A stretch of 64,000 nucleotides of DNA from CALINB01 sp938045325 (GTDB lineage Bacteria > Pseudomonadota > Alphaproteobacteria > Rhodospirillales > CALINB01): NCBI GenBank assembly GCA_038114465.1, contig JAYNQW010000016.1, positions 3,165 to 67,164 on the forward strand, written 5' to 3'. The notes under the pieces are model-generated. The model searched no databases and had not been told where the DNA came from. It saw only the letters and a program-made list of their open reading frames with translations. This document shows, piece by piece, positions 1 through 8,781 of this stretch. The position numbers were made by a program, and so were the translations under genes. Position 1 is the stretch's first letter; each line of letters starts with the position of its first letter.

Positions 1-1
1 C

Positions 2-895
2 GTTTATGGCCTGACCCGGACGTCATCCGATGAAGCGAAGGCATACGCGAAGAAGCAAGGTTTCGAGCTGCTGACCTGCCCCTACGAAGAAGCCATTGTG
101 CGCGACGATATCGACGCGGTCATCCTGGCGTCTCCACACAGTGTACACCGCAAGCAAGTTGAAATTGCTTCAGCCGCCGGCAAGCACATTGCGTGTGAAA
201 AGCCGTTTACGTTGAACAAAGCAGATGCCGAAGCTGCGATTAAAGCCGCAAACGATGCGGGCGTGACGCTCTCAGTCTTGCACAACCGCCGTTTCAATCC
301 GGTGGTGCAGGAAATACGTCGCCTTGTCGAGTCGGGTGAACTTGGCACGATTTCCCACGTCGAAGGTAACTTCTCCGGTGACTCGGGTCTCAAACGCAAA
401 GGCGACACCTCATGGCGTCAGGACCGCACCGAATCCCCGTTGGGTTCGATGACCGGCAAGGGGCTGCATGTGATCGACGCACTGGTCAGCATTTGCGGGC
501 CGATCGAAAAAACATTCGCGCAAAGCTTCAGCCGGGTGCTCGGCGGCAAGGAAGACACCACGTCATGCATGCTGTGGTTTCAAGAAGGCATGACCGGTTA
601 TCTCGGCACACTCGATGCGACGACCACCTATTGGTGGATGAAAGTCTACGGCACCGAAGGGCGCGCCGAAATGCGCGGCTGGCAGGAACTCGTCGTGCAT
701 ATGCGCGATAAGGACCCGGTGGTGAAAGACCTCGGTAAAGTCGATCTCGAACGCGCGGAATTGGAAGCCTTTGCCGATGCGGTCAATGGCGTCGCACCGT
801 TCCCGATGACCCAGGATCAGATGGTCAGCGTGCCCGCGTTTTTGGAAGCCGCCGTCAAGTCGGTCGAAACACAACAGGTCGAACAAGTCGCTTAA
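2..895 (+). CDS. Gfo/Idh/MocA-family NAD(P)-dependent oxidoreductase (5' truncated by window edge)
   Basis: The reading frame is open from base 2 with no start codon before the window edge, so the N-terminal part of the Rossmann fold lies outside. The family signature is visible: the ASPHSVH strand end, then the ACEKPF loop whose EKP lysine is the catalytic or structural Lys of this family, followed by the alpha/beta C-terminal domain (SHVEGNFSGD and GKGLHVIDALVS). Members oxidise a hydroxyl group of sugars, inositols or sugar acids with NAD(P). The substrate cannot be told from the sequence. Its stop codon overlaps the stop of the convergent MDR gene by 3 nt. It may end an operon that begins to the left; a link to the sulfonate genes is not shown. 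Confidence 0.9.
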   Translation, partial: VYGLTRTSSDEAKAYAKKQGFELLTCPYEEAIVRDDIDAVILASPHSVHRKQVEIASAAGKHIACEKPFTLNKADAEAAIKAANDAGVTLSVLHNRRFNPVVQEIRRLVESGELGTISHVEGNFSGDSGLKRKGDTSWRQDRTESPLGSMTGKGLHVIDALVSICGPIEKTFAQSFSRVLGGKEDTTSCMLWFQEGMTGYLGTLDATTTYWWMKVYGTEGRAEMRGWQELVVHMRDKDPVVKDLGKVDLERAELEAFADAVNGVAPFPMTQDQMVSVPAFLEAAVKSVETQQVEQVA

Positions 896-1878
896 ATTTC
901 AAGCAGCAGTTTTCCCTTAGTGAGGCGGCCCTCGATTGTATCGTGGGCCGTTTTCGCGTCTTGGATCGGAAACACGGTGTCGATCACGGCCTTAAGCCGC
1001 CCGGCGGCGATGTGGCCGAATAAATCCTGCGCGCGGTTGTTAATCTCACTAAAGTTCTGCATGTAATCGGCCTGATGGGGGCGGGTGAGGAAAATTGATC
1101 CCGATTCCGCTAGCTCGATCGGATCGATCGGTGGCACGCGCCCCGAGGCGGCACCGAACAGTGCGAGCGTGCCGCGTTTCTTGAGGCATTTCATACTGCG
1201 CTCGTATGTGGCGGCGCCGACGGAATCGTAAACCACATCGGCTTTGCGTCCGTCGGTGATGTCTTCGACGACTTGGGCGAAATCAGTTTCATTGTAGTTG
1301 ATGGCAAAATCCGCGCCACAAGCTCGTGCGATCTCGGCTTTCTCGTCTGTTCCGGCGGTCGCAATCACGTAAGCACCGCGCAGCTTCGCCAGTTGAACGA
1401 GCGTTTGCCCGACACCGCCCGCGGCGGCATGAATTAAACAGGTGTGGCCTTCTTCAAGTGGAAACAATGAATGGGACAGGTAATGCGCCGTGCATCCCTG
1501 CAGCATGAGCGCGGCGCCGATTTGCAAATCGACATCATCGGGAACTTTGACCAGCCGCCACGCGGGCACCGCGGCGTATTCGGCGTAACTGCCGAGGCTT
1601 AGGCAATAAGCGACGCGATCGCCTTCTTTGATGTGCGAAACGCCGGGGCCGGTCTTCGCGATTGTGCCGGAACCTTCCATGCCGATGGTGAAGGGGGGGC
1701 TGTTGATATACGTGCGCGACTCCTTGTAGCGACCCTCGCGCATGTAGACGTCGATGAAGTTGATTCCGGCGTATTCGAGTTTGACGAGCGCTTCGTCGTC
1801 GCCTGGTTCGGGCACGGGTGCGTCGTTTAGGGAGAGGACAGATGAATCGCCATAGGTTGCCGCTTGTATGGCGCGCAT
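892..1878 (-). CDS. Zinc-independent MDR oxidoreductase, quinone oxidoreductase (Qor) type
   Basis: A 328-residue medium-chain dehydrogenase/reductase. The N-terminal GroES-like domain shows GINFIDVYMREGRY, the usual Qor motif, and lacks the Cys/His zinc ligands of alcohol dehydrogenases. The nucleotide-binding motif is HAAAGGVGQ near residue 150. Qor-type enzymes reduce quinones or activated double bonds with NADPH; acryloyl-CoA reductases are distant relatives in the same superfamily. It is the last gene of the minus-strand operon, 5 nt after the acyl-CoA ligase alpha gene, so it is probably co-transcribed with the sulfonate/carboxylate genes and may act on an unsaturated intermediate. That role is inference. 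Confidence 0.88.
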   Translation of the reverse strand: MRAIQAATYGDSSVLSLNDAPVPEPGDDEALVKLEYAGINFIDVYMREGRYKESRTYINSPPFTIGMEGSGTIAKTGPGVSHIKEGDRVAYCLSLGSYAEYAAVPAWRLVKVPDDVDLQIGAALMLQGCTAHYLSHSLFPLEEGHTCLIHAAAGGVGQTLVQLAKLRGAYVIATAGTDEKAEIARACGADFAINYNETDFAQVVEDITDGRKADVVYDSVGAATYERSMKCLKKRGTLALFGAASGRVPPIDPIELAESGSIFLTRPHQADYMQNFSEINNRAQDLFGHIAAGRLKAVIDTVFPIQDAKTAHDTIEGRLTKGKLLLEI

Positions 1879-1883
1879 GGGTT

Positions 1884-2756
1884 TTAGCCTTTAAGCGCTT
1901 CGACCATCGCCTTGCCGGCGTCCGACGGGGTGTCGATTACGCGCACGCCCGCTTTGGTGAGCGCTTCGACTTTCGATTGATACGTACCCTTGTTTCCCAT
2001 GACGATGGCGCCGGCGTGGCCCATCTTTTTGCCCTTGGGCGAGGCGCCTCCCGCGATAAACGAAACCACCGGTTTTTTCATGGTAGCCGCGTATTCGGCG
2101 GCGTGCTCTTCCATGGTGCCGCCGATCTCGCCGAGGATAAACACACCTTTGGTTTTATCGTCTTGATCAAGGCACTCAAGTGCTTCGCGGGTTGTGGTGC
2201 CGATCACCGGATCGCCGCCGATGCCGATAAAGGCGGATTGACCGAGGCCTGCTTGGGTCACGTTCAAGCTAATCAACGTACCGAGACTGCCCGAGCGGGA
2301 AATGATGCCGACGTTGCCCTCACGCATGATGTTCTTGTTAAACGCCGGCATAAACCCGACGAAGCATTCGCCCGGCGTCGCGATTCCGGTGGTGTTCGGG
2401 CCGATGATTTGCGTGCCGTTGGCTTTGCCGGCCGCAACAATCTCCATAACATCCTGCACGGGGATATGTTCAGTCAGGATGACGAGTTTCTTGACACCCG
2501 CTTCGATGGCATCCAGCGCACCGGCTTTTGCAAACAAAGGCGGGACGAAAAGACCGGCAACGTCGAATTCGACTTCTTTCATGGCATCTTGCGCTGTGTT
2601 GAAGACCGGTACACCCAAATGCGTCTGGCCGCCTTTTTTCGGAACGATCCCACCGACGATGGTCGTGCCGTACTCCTGCATGCGTTCGGTCCAGAAGGTG
2701 CCTTGCTTGCCGGTGATGCCTTGAATCATCACCCGTTCGTGCTGGCGAACAATCAT
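1884..2756 (-). CDS. ADP-forming acyl-CoA ligase, alpha subunit (SucD/MtkB/SauD-like)
   Basis: 290 residues, the normal length of succinyl-CoA synthetase alpha subunits. It has the CoA-binding fold, the IIGPNTTGIATPGE segment, and the phosphohistidine loop KKMGHAGAI near residue 248, whose His carries the phosphoryl group. It forms the catalytic unit with the beta subunit encoded immediately upstream (ATGA overlap at 2753-2756). Homologues ligate CoA to succinate, malate (MtkAB) or, as I recall, sulfoacetate (SauCD). Placement next to a SauS-like acylating aldehyde dehydrogenase and a TTT transporter, rather than with TCA-cycle genes, argues for a peripheral substrate, probably a sulfonated or short-chain carboxylate. 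Confidence 0.9.
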   Translation of the reverse strand: MIVRQHERVMIQGITGKQGTFWTERMQEYGTTIVGGIVPKKGGQTHLGVPVFNTAQDAMKEVEFDVAGLFVPPLFAKAGALDAIEAGVKKLVILTEHIPVQDVMEIVAAGKANGTQIIGPNTTGIATPGECFVGFMPAFNKNIMREGNVGIISRSGSLGTLISLNVTQAGLGQSAFIGIGGDPVIGTTTREALECLDQDDKTKGVFILGEIGGTMEEHAAEYAATMKKPVVSFIAGGASPKGKKMGHAGAIVMGNKGTYQSKVEALTKAGVRVIDTPSDAGKAMVEALKG

Positions 2757-3889
2757 GACGCGCCTCCTTTTGCAGCATCGACCGCTGCCTTACAGGCCTC
2801 ATCCATGGTCGGGTAGGGGGTGATATCGAGACGCTCCGTGAGCAATTTGCGGGCTTCTTCATCGCCGGTGCCGTGCACGGAAAAGAAAACCGGCAGGGTG
2901 GGCTTTAGCTCTTCCCATGCCGCGATAATGCCTTCGGCCATTACGTCGCAGCGGGCAAACGCGCCGCAGAAATTAACAACCAGACTTTTGACTTTTTTGT
3001 TTGAGAGAACCAACTCGAGCGCGGGCTTGCCTTTGGTGTAAGCTTCACCGCCGATCTCCATGAAGTTGGCGGGAACGCCGCCGTGATGTTTCACCACATC
3101 CATGGTGGTCATCGTCAAGCCCGCACCGTTGGCAAGCACTCCGACATCGCCATCGAGTTCAATATATTTCAGGCCGACGCTTTTGCCTTGTTCTTCGAGT
3201 GCGGTCAGTTTGTCCGGCGTACCGTTCGGCGCGAGGTCCTGCTGACGTACGATACCCGAGTCGTCCATGGAGAACTTGCAATCCAAGGCGATCAAATCGC
3301 CGTCGGTTTTGATGACAAGCGGATTAATCTCCAAAAGCTCGGCGTCGTTGTTCCGGTAGGCCTTATAAAGTTTCACCAGAACATCGGCTGCCTTGTCCGT
3401 GCTGTTGCCTAAATCGAGGCCGTCGAGAATTTTCAGCGCACCGGCTTTATCGAGGCCGGTGCGAATATCGATAGGCTGGCGGCGGACTTGCTTGGGATCT
3501 TCTTCGGCTGCTTCTTCGATGTCCATGCCGCCGAGGGTTGAAAACAGCACCATCGGTCCGCGGCTTTCGGAATCGTTGATGATGGCGGCGTACAGTTCTT
3601 TCTCGATCGGGGCTTGTGCTTCGACGAGGACTTTTTCGACCGTAAACTCGCCGATGGTCATGCCGAGAATGGCTGTGGCGACCTTTTTCGCTTCTTCCGG
3701 CGTGTCGGCCAGCTTGATGCCGCCGGCCTTGCCGCGTTTACCGGTCGGCACTTGTGCTTTCACGACGACCTTGCCGATTTTTTCGGCGGCCTGGGCGGCT
3801 TCATCGGGGGTTGTTGCCATTTGGCTCGGCGGCACGGGGATTCCGGCCGCGGCAAGAACGGGTTTGGCCGCGTATTCTTCGAAGTTCAT
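2753..3889 (-). CDS. ADP-forming acyl-CoA ligase, beta subunit (SucC/MtkA/SauC-like)
   Basis: An ATP-grasp beta subunit of 378 residues. The frame is open further upstream, but the ATG at 3889 gives the family-typical N-terminus MNFEEYAAKPVLAAAGIPVP, so I use that start. Visible features are the ATP-grasp region (VVKAQVPTGKRGKAGGIKL), the LLEINPLV metal-binding segment (about residue 200) and the C-terminal CoA-ligase domain with the glycine-rich VLANGAGLTMTTMD. It pairs with the alpha subunit downstream. With an acylating aldehyde dehydrogenase 19 nt upstream it can either activate an acid at the cost of ATP, or harvest ATP from an acyl-CoA formed from an aldehyde. Confidence 0.9.
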   Translation of the reverse strand: MNFEEYAAKPVLAAAGIPVPPSQMATTPDEAAQAAEKIGKVVVKAQVPTGKRGKAGGIKLADTPEEAKKVATAILGMTIGEFTVEKVLVEAQAPIEKELYAAIINDSESRGPMVLFSTLGGMDIEEAAEEDPKQVRRQPIDIRTGLDKAGALKILDGLDLGNSTDKAADVLVKLYKAYRNNDAELLEINPLVIKTDGDLIALDCKFSMDDSGIVRQQDLAPNGTPDKLTALEEQGKSVGLKYIELDGDVGVLANGAGLTMTTMDVVKHHGGVPANFMEIGGEAYTKGKPALELVLSNKKVKSLVVNFCGAFARCDVMAEGIIAAWEELKPTLPVFFSVHGTGDEEARKLLTERLDITPYPTMDEACKAAVDAAKGGAS

Positions 3890-3908
3890 ATCGATGGGTC
3901 CCCGTTGT

Positions 3909-5336
3909 TTATTTGCCGAATTTTTCCCAGTACGCACCAAACAATTTTTCTTCGCTCGGTTTGTCTTCCGGGATGGTATTGACGAGATGGGTAATGTTGA
4001 TGAAGTGCTTGTAGCTTAAGTTCTCGCTGATGGAGTTGCCAGCCCAAGTGCCGCAGCCCATGGTGAGAGTAAAGTTCAAGCCATTATCAAAGCTGCCGCC
4101 GTTGCCGAACGTGTGGGCTTGGTTGACGAGAACACGGACCACATCCATTTTCTCGGCGATTTTCTTGGCGTTAGCTTGTTCCTTGGTATGAATGCCGACT
4201 GAATGGCCCATACCCTGATAGTTCAGCACTTCTTGGACTTGATCGATAGCCGCATCGATGTTGGGCGCTTTGTAAACCGTCAGGGCAAGCGAGAGTTTTT
4301 CTCCAGAAAACGGTTTGTCTTTTCCCGCACCTTCGTCTTCGACCATGAAGAATTTCGCTTTTTTGGCTTCTTCGGGCAATCCGCAGACATCGGCGAAGAC
4401 GTCGGCGTCTTTCGCCAGCACATGACGGTTCAGTTTGCTGTCGACCCACAGGTTTTTCGCGACTTTATCTTTTTCTTCCGCCGAGCACATGTAGCCGCCG
4501 ACTTTCTCGAGTGCTTTAATGGCATCGTCATAAACATCAGCAACGATGGTGACGGAATTCTCCGACGAACACGACGTTGAGTTGTCGAAGCATTTCGACA
4601 GCATGATTTTTTGTGCCGCGTCATCCAGGTCCGCACTTGAATCAATGATCACAGGCACATTACCCGCACCGACACCGATGGCCGGCGTACCAGAGCTATA
4701 CGCATTGCGCACGTTGTTTTGCGAACCGGTCACCGCCAGCAGGTCGGCGGCCCCCATCAGGGTGTTGGTCAGTGATTTTGTGACAGGCGCAGGCAAGATT
4801 TGCACCAAGTCCGCAGGCAGGCCAATCTTCTCAAGTTCTTCGCGCATCCAGATCACGGTTTTTTCCGTTGCCGTGTAACCAGACGGCGAGGGGGCGATAA
4901 TTACCGCGTTGCGGCCTTTGATCGCCATCATGGCTTTATTGACGGGCGTGGCACTCGGATTGGTCGAGGGAACGACCGCGCCGACTACACCGACGGGCTT
5001 GGCATATTTCACCAGGCCTTTTTCCGGGATTTCTTCAATCACACCTACGGTTTTAACGCGCATGAGATCGCGTAGCGTGCCGAAGTTTTTGCGTTGGTTT
5101 TTCGTAATCTTGTCTGTGACATTTCCCAGTCCCGTATCGGCGACGGCAGCTTCAGCGGCTTCCTTCGCGTGCTCGGGTTGGTAAATCGACCAGCACAATG
5201 CGGTAACGGCCTCATCGACCCGGGCTTGATCGGCATTGGCAAACTGCGCCATGGCGGCGCGTGCCTTATCGATCAGGCCGTTGATGACGGCGGCATCATC
5301 GCGTTCTTCGGTTTGAAGTGGTGCGGGTTGTGACAT
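3909..5336 (-). CDS. CoA-acylating aldehyde dehydrogenase, SauS (sulfoacetaldehyde dehydrogenase, acylating) type
   Basis: 475 residues of the aldehyde dehydrogenase superfamily, acylating branch. The catalytic Cys lies in DNSTSCSSENS near residue 255. The cofactor region contains VGVVGAVVPSTNPSATPVNK and the GTPAIGVGAGNVPV loop typical of acetaldehyde/succinate-semialdehyde/sulfoacetaldehyde CoA-dependent enzymes. SauS interconverts sulfoacetaldehyde and sulfoacetyl-CoA. The neighbouring ADP-forming ligase would complete an aldehyde <-> acyl-CoA <-> acid module. Substrate could be sulfoacetaldehyde, 3-sulfopropionaldehyde or succinate semialdehyde; the sulfonate context favours the first two. 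No Xsc, which would handle sulfoacetaldehyde, lies in the window. Confidence 0.82.
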   Translation of the reverse strand: MSQPAPLQTEERDDAAVINGLIDKARAAMAQFANADQARVDEAVTALCWSIYQPEHAKEAAEAAVADTGLGNVTDKITKNQRKNFGTLRDLMRVKTVGVIEEIPEKGLVKYAKPVGVVGAVVPSTNPSATPVNKAMMAIKGRNAVIIAPSPSGYTATEKTVIWMREELEKIGLPADLVQILPAPVTKSLTNTLMGAADLLAVTGSQNNVRNAYSSGTPAIGVGAGNVPVIIDSSADLDDAAQKIMLSKCFDNSTSCSSENSVTIVADVYDDAIKALEKVGGYMCSAEEKDKVAKNLWVDSKLNRHVLAKDADVFADVCGLPEEAKKAKFFMVEDEGAGKDKPFSGEKLSLALTVYKAPNIDAAIDQVQEVLNYQGMGHSVGIHTKEQANAKKIAEKMDVVRVLVNQAHTFGNGGSFDNGLNFTLTMGCGTWAGNSISENLSYKHFINITHLVNTIPEDKPSEEKLFGAYWEKFGK

Positions 5337-5421
5337 AGTTGAGCTCCCTCAATATCAGGGCGTTTCATTACAATTTTATAATATAACGGTCAATGCACTG
5401 AGGCTACGGGGTCATCAAGCA

Positions 5422-6921
5422 TTAATCGTCAATGACATAGGTTTTCTTCTTGGTGAAGACCAGCCGGTAGAACTGCATGGCAAAGGTGCCGATACCGCAA
5501 ATGAGTAGTCCCGCGGCGATCGGCCGGCCGATCCAATTCATGATGTCGTAATGCATCATTTGGCTGGCCTGGGCGAAGTTCTGTTCGCCGATCTTGCCAA
5601 GGATCAAGCCCAGCACGATACCGGCGACGGAGTAACCGGAGCGGCGTAGGAAGAATCCGAGGATACCGGCCGCGAACATTACGAAAATATCCATGGTCAA
5701 GCTGCGGATTGCATACGAGCCGATGGTCGCCAGCAGCATGATGGCCGGTGCCAGGAAATGGAACGGAATGCGCAGCAAATGCACAACCGTTTTTGTTTGC
5801 AGCCAGCCCAAGACGAAAATCGAAATATTGGCGAAGAACATGGCGGCGAATACGACCCAAACCAGTTTCGAGCTGTTTTGAAAAACAAGCGGACCCGGTT
5901 CCATGTTGTGCATTTGAAACACGCCGATCATCATCGCCGTCAGCGCACCACCAGGTAAGCCAAGCGCCAGTAGGGGGATCATGGCAGCTCCCGTCGCGGC
6001 GTTGTTGGATGTTTCCGAGGAAACCACGCCTTCGAGTTGACCTTTGCCGAACTCTTCAGGTTTTTTCGACCAGCGGACCGCTTCGCTGTAACCCATAAAG
6101 GCGGCTAATGTTGCGCCAATGCCGGGCAGAATGCCGGCAAAGAAGCCGATGACGACGGATCGGGCGACGGCGATTTTCAATTTCCAAAATTCAAGGAAGC
6201 TTGGAAAATCCAGATTAACTTTTGGCGCTTTATATGCACCTGTTGCACGTTTTTCCGCCTGAAGCAGCACTTCGGAAATGGCAAAGATGCCGAGAATAAC
6301 CGGAATAAAGTGAATGCCCGCCAGCAAATACGTAATGCTAAACGTATACCGCTCGATACCCGCAACCGGATCAAGACCGACAAGTGCGATCGAGAGACCT
6401 AGGCCGACTGAAAGCCAGCCTTTCCAAATGGTGGCGGAACCAACGGATGCGGCAACAGCGATACCAAAGAACACGAGCGCAAAAATCTCGGGCGGACCGA
6501 ATGCCGAGATCGCCCAGTTCGCGAGAAGCGGTGTCGCCGACATCATCAATAGGGCCGAACATGTTCCGCCGAACGCAGAGCACAAGACGGCAGCACCAAC
6601 GGCTTTACCGGCCATGCCTTTTTGCGTCATGGGGTAACCGTCAAACGCGGTTGGGGCGTTTTCCGGCGCGCCGGGGATATTGAAGAGAATGGCCGTGATG
6701 GCGCCCCCAAACACGCCGGAGCAATAAATGACCGAATACAGCATGATGGCGTCGGTCGGCGTCATGGAGCCGGTAAACGGCAAAATGATCGCGCCGAGGG
6801 TCAACATGCTGACGCCGGGGATGGCACCGAAGAACATGCCGCCCAACAGGCCACCAATGAAAATCATGATGCTGGTAAAGTCGCTGAAGAGGGTGAGGGT
6901 GCCTTGAATGAAATTTTCCAT
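5422..6921 (-). CDS. tctA: Tripartite tricarboxylate (TTT) transporter, large membrane subunit TctA
   Basis: 499 residues with about 11-12 hydrophobic segments. It contains the hallmark TctA (DUF112) stretches GAIPGVSMLTLGAIILPFT near the start and GFFAGILPGIGATLAAFMGY in the middle, the two inverted repeats that form the transport path. It acts in the inner membrane with TctB and the periplasmic binding protein TctC. Systems of this type import citrate, tartrate, tricarballylate, terephthalate and, in the SlcHFG case, sulfolactate. The gene lies 9 nt downstream of tctB in the same minus-strand operon. Confidence 0.95.
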   Translation of the reverse strand: MENFIQGTLTLFSDFTSIMIFIGGLLGGMFFGAIPGVSMLTLGAIILPFTGSMTPTDAIMLYSVIYCSGVFGGAITAILFNIPGAPENAPTAFDGYPMTQKGMAGKAVGAAVLCSAFGGTCSALLMMSATPLLANWAISAFGPPEIFALVFFGIAVAASVGSATIWKGWLSVGLGLSIALVGLDPVAGIERYTFSITYLLAGIHFIPVILGIFAISEVLLQAEKRATGAYKAPKVNLDFPSFLEFWKLKIAVARSVVIGFFAGILPGIGATLAAFMGYSEAVRWSKKPEEFGKGQLEGVVSSETSNNAATGAAMIPLLALGLPGGALTAMMIGVFQMHNMEPGPLVFQNSSKLVWVVFAAMFFANISIFVLGWLQTKTVVHLLRIPFHFLAPAIMLLATIGSYAIRSLTMDIFVMFAAGILGFFLRRSGYSVAGIVLGLILGKIGEQNFAQASQMMHYDIMNWIGRPIAAGLLICGIGTFAMQFYRLVFTKKKTYVIDD

Positions 6922-6930
6922 GATCCGCCC

Positions 6931-7458
6931 CTATTGCAATATTTCGACGACCCAGGTGCCGAACCCGTAGAACCCCGGCAGGTTCCCGGTCGGCAGGCCG
7001 ACATAAAGAAATTTGGTGAAGAGGATGCTGAGGAAAAGATAAATCCCGATGGGAACACCAATCAAAAAGCCTAAACGGCGCTCGCCAGTTAAATAAAGAT
7101 AAGCCATCAAGAAAAAGGGTGTCGTGAAATAAAAGCCCAGAGATTCCACGGTCAAGGCATAAACGAGCGGGACACCGAGCATCAGCCACATGTTTATGCC
7201 AAGCGGTTCGTGTGTTTCTTCGGAAACGACATCCGTGGCGCTTTTTTCGTCGGGGTCTTCCGCTTTAAAGAGGCTTTGAAGCAGTTGGCCGAGTGCTGCA
7301 AAGAAAACAACGGCAATGATGATGCGGGGCCAGCCGGCTGCGCCAAATTTGTACATATTGACTTCCCGGTCAAAGCCGAAGGTCAACGCAAAGGCGCTTA
7401 TTGTAAAAAACATCCAAAAACCAAATTCAATCCATTGGTTTCGAGGTAATTTACGCAT
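6931..7458 (-). CDS. tctB: TTT transporter, small membrane subunit TctB
   Basis: 175 residues with four predicted membrane helices and low sequence conservation, as usual for TctB. An open frame runs back to 7491, but the ATG at 7458 has a GGGGAG ribosome-binding site 7 nt upstream and yields MRKLPRNQ, so this start is preferred. It forms the membrane unit with TctA. A charged loop (KAEDPDEKSATD, about residues 65-85) separates the second and third helices. Confidence 0.88.
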   Translation of the reverse strand: MRKLPRNQWIEFGFWMFFTISAFALTFGFDREVNMYKFGAAGWPRIIIAVVFFAALGQLLQSLFKAEDPDEKSATDVVSEETHEPLGINMWLMLGVPLVYALTVESLGFYFTTPFFLMAYLYLTGERRLGFLIGVPIGIYLFLSILFTKFLYVGLPTGNLPGFYGFGTWVVEILQ

Positions 7459-7490
7459 TGGCGAACTCCCCATTTTAGTCCCTGTGAGCA

Positions 7491-7520
7491 AACTCCGGCG
7501 GAGATCAATCCGCCGGAGTT
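7491..7520 (-). terminator. Perfect 12-bp hairpin between tctC and tctB
   Basis: AACTCCGGCGGA at 7491-7502 is the exact inverted complement of TCCGCCGGAGTT at 7509-7520, with a 6-nt loop. No long U-run follows on the minus strand (it reads TTTGCTC). It sits 31 nt after the tctC stop. Such hairpins commonly stabilise the upstream mRNA or cause partial termination, giving high periplasmic binding protein and low membrane subunit levels. That function is inferred. Confidence 0.7.
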
Positions 7521-7551
7521 CGTCATGCCTTCTTTGACATGAATCGTGAAG

Positions 7552-8541
7552 TTACTTCTTCATCAAACCCATGGCTTTGTAGACGTTTTTGTAAATATCA
7601 ATCGTCTCGTTGATCAGCTTCTTGGCACCTTTAGTGTCCCGATAGCTGGGAATGAGATTCATGTATTTTTTCTCGTTAAACGCCTGATAGCTTTTGGTGT
7701 TAAAGCCTTTGGTGAAAGCTTGTTGCAGCCATTTCAAGCGGCTCTTCTTCACACCTTTTTTGACGTAGAAACCGCGATACCGCATCAGCGGCGTGAACTT
7801 CAGTCCAACGTCCTTCATAGACGGGACTTTGGCAAACGCAGCCGGGCGGTCGTGCAACAAAGTGAGGATCGGCTTGAAGTCACCGGAATCCAAGAAACCG
7901 CGAACATCGCCGGGTTGCTCAAACAAGGCATCGACTTGGCCACCTTTAAGGGCGCCGTAGCGGGGTCCGCCCTTATCGAAGCTAATTTGCTGCATTTTAA
8001 TGCCGAAATGCTTGTTCACTTTGCCGAGGTTGACCCGTTCCATCGAGCCTTCACGGGACACATTGGCGATGGTTGTTTTGCCCTTCATTTTTTTCGCAAA
8101 CTTCACGAAGGAAGCCCAATCCGTGTAGCGTTTTTCATTAGCCCGGATGTAGATTTGGCTGAACGTAATTTGCGAGATTACAAGCGGAATCAGGTCTTTT
8201 GCTGGATGAACTTTGGATTGCCCGGAAGCGTAAGCGGAAGCCGCATCATCGATGTGCTCAAGGATGTTGTAACCATCGGCCGGCAAAGCCATGTAGGATT
8301 TCAAGCCGACCAGTCCGGAACCACCGGGTTTGTAAACGAGTTTAATGGAAACTTTAGTCGCCTCTTCAACTCCTTGTGCCATGGCGCGCGCAACTTGTCC
8401 GGATCCGCCACCGGGGCCGTATGGAACGACCATCGTTAACGGGCGTTTCGGAAATTTGTCGGCTGCAATTGCCGGAGCGGCCAGGCCCATGCCCAGCACG
8501 ACGCCAAGGGCGATGCCCCCAGCTTTAAAGTATTTAGTCAT
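7552..8541 (-). CDS. tctC: TTT transporter periplasmic solute-binding protein TctC
   Basis: 329 residues. A cleavable signal peptide is visible (hydrophobic GGIALGVVLGMGLAAPAIA, then ADKFPKRPL). The mature protein begins with the family motif FPKRPLTMVVPYGPGGGSGQVAR, where the GGGSG loop contacts the ligand carboxylate, and continues with the two-lobed Bug/TctC fold (EHIDDAASAYASG, GGPRYGALKGGQVDALFEQ). It is the first gene of the minus-strand operon and diverges from suyA across 293 bp. It should bind the operon's substrate in the periplasm; ligand identity cannot be read from the sequence. Confidence 0.93.
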   Translation of the reverse strand: MTKYFKAGGIALGVVLGMGLAAPAIAADKFPKRPLTMVVPYGPGGGSGQVARAMAQGVEEATKVSIKLVYKPGGSGLVGLKSYMALPADGYNILEHIDDAASAYASGQSKVHPAKDLIPLVISQITFSQIYIRANEKRYTDWASFVKFAKKMKGKTTIANVSREGSMERVNLGKVNKHFGIKMQQISFDKGGPRYGALKGGQVDALFEQPGDVRGFLDSGDFKPILTLLHDRPAAFAKVPSMKDVGLKFTPLMRYRGFYVKKGVKKSRLKWLQQAFTKGFNTKSYQAFNEKKYMNLIPSYRDTKGAKKLINETIDIYKNVYKAMGLMKK

Positions 8542-8635
8542 GGTGTCCTCCCAAAAGTAAGTATCAGTATTTTAAAGTAATTTCTGTGCTCAAATAATAG
8601 ATCAGTTTTTTGCCAGACTTTCAATAGCTTGTATG

Positions 8636-8645
8636 TGGTATACTT
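8636..8645. promoter_or_regulatory. Possible GntR/FadR-type operator in the divergent promoter region
   Basis: TGGTATACTT at 8636-8645 resembles the T-N-GTATAC-N-A half-palindromes bound by GntR-family (FadR/VanR subgroup) regulators. It lies between the divergent tctC and suyA operons, where a shared operator would be expected. No regulator gene is in the window, so the assignment rests on resemblance alone. Confidence 0.25.
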
Positions 8646-8752
8646 GCGAATATGCAAAGCCGCCTTAATATTGCGGTAAACCACATCACAACCTCCGGTT
8701 GGCTGAGAGCCATCAGGTAAGATTTTTATCTAAATGTCCTTGAGGGGGCGAC

Positions 8753-8781
8753 TTGACAGGCCTTGGTCCCGGGCCTAGCTT
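8753..8781 (+). promoter_or_regulatory. Candidate sigma-70 promoter for the suyA operon
   Basis: A perfect TTGACA at 8753-8758 is followed after 17 nt by TAGCTT at 8776-8781, a weak -10 match. The suyA start is about 50 nt further on. The 293-bp interval 8542-8834 otherwise contains AT-rich sequence and no gene. Confidence 0.45.

Noticed and set aside
1818..2816. A 332-codon open frame on plus, antisense to the acyl-CoA ligase alpha gene
   Set aside because: It is rich in Arg, His and Phe, with no recognisable domain, and fully overlaps a well-conserved gene on the other strand.
7546..8439. A 297-codon open frame antisense to tctC
   Set aside because: It mirrors the codon structure of tctC, which has a signal peptide and family motifs; no independent start signal or domain.
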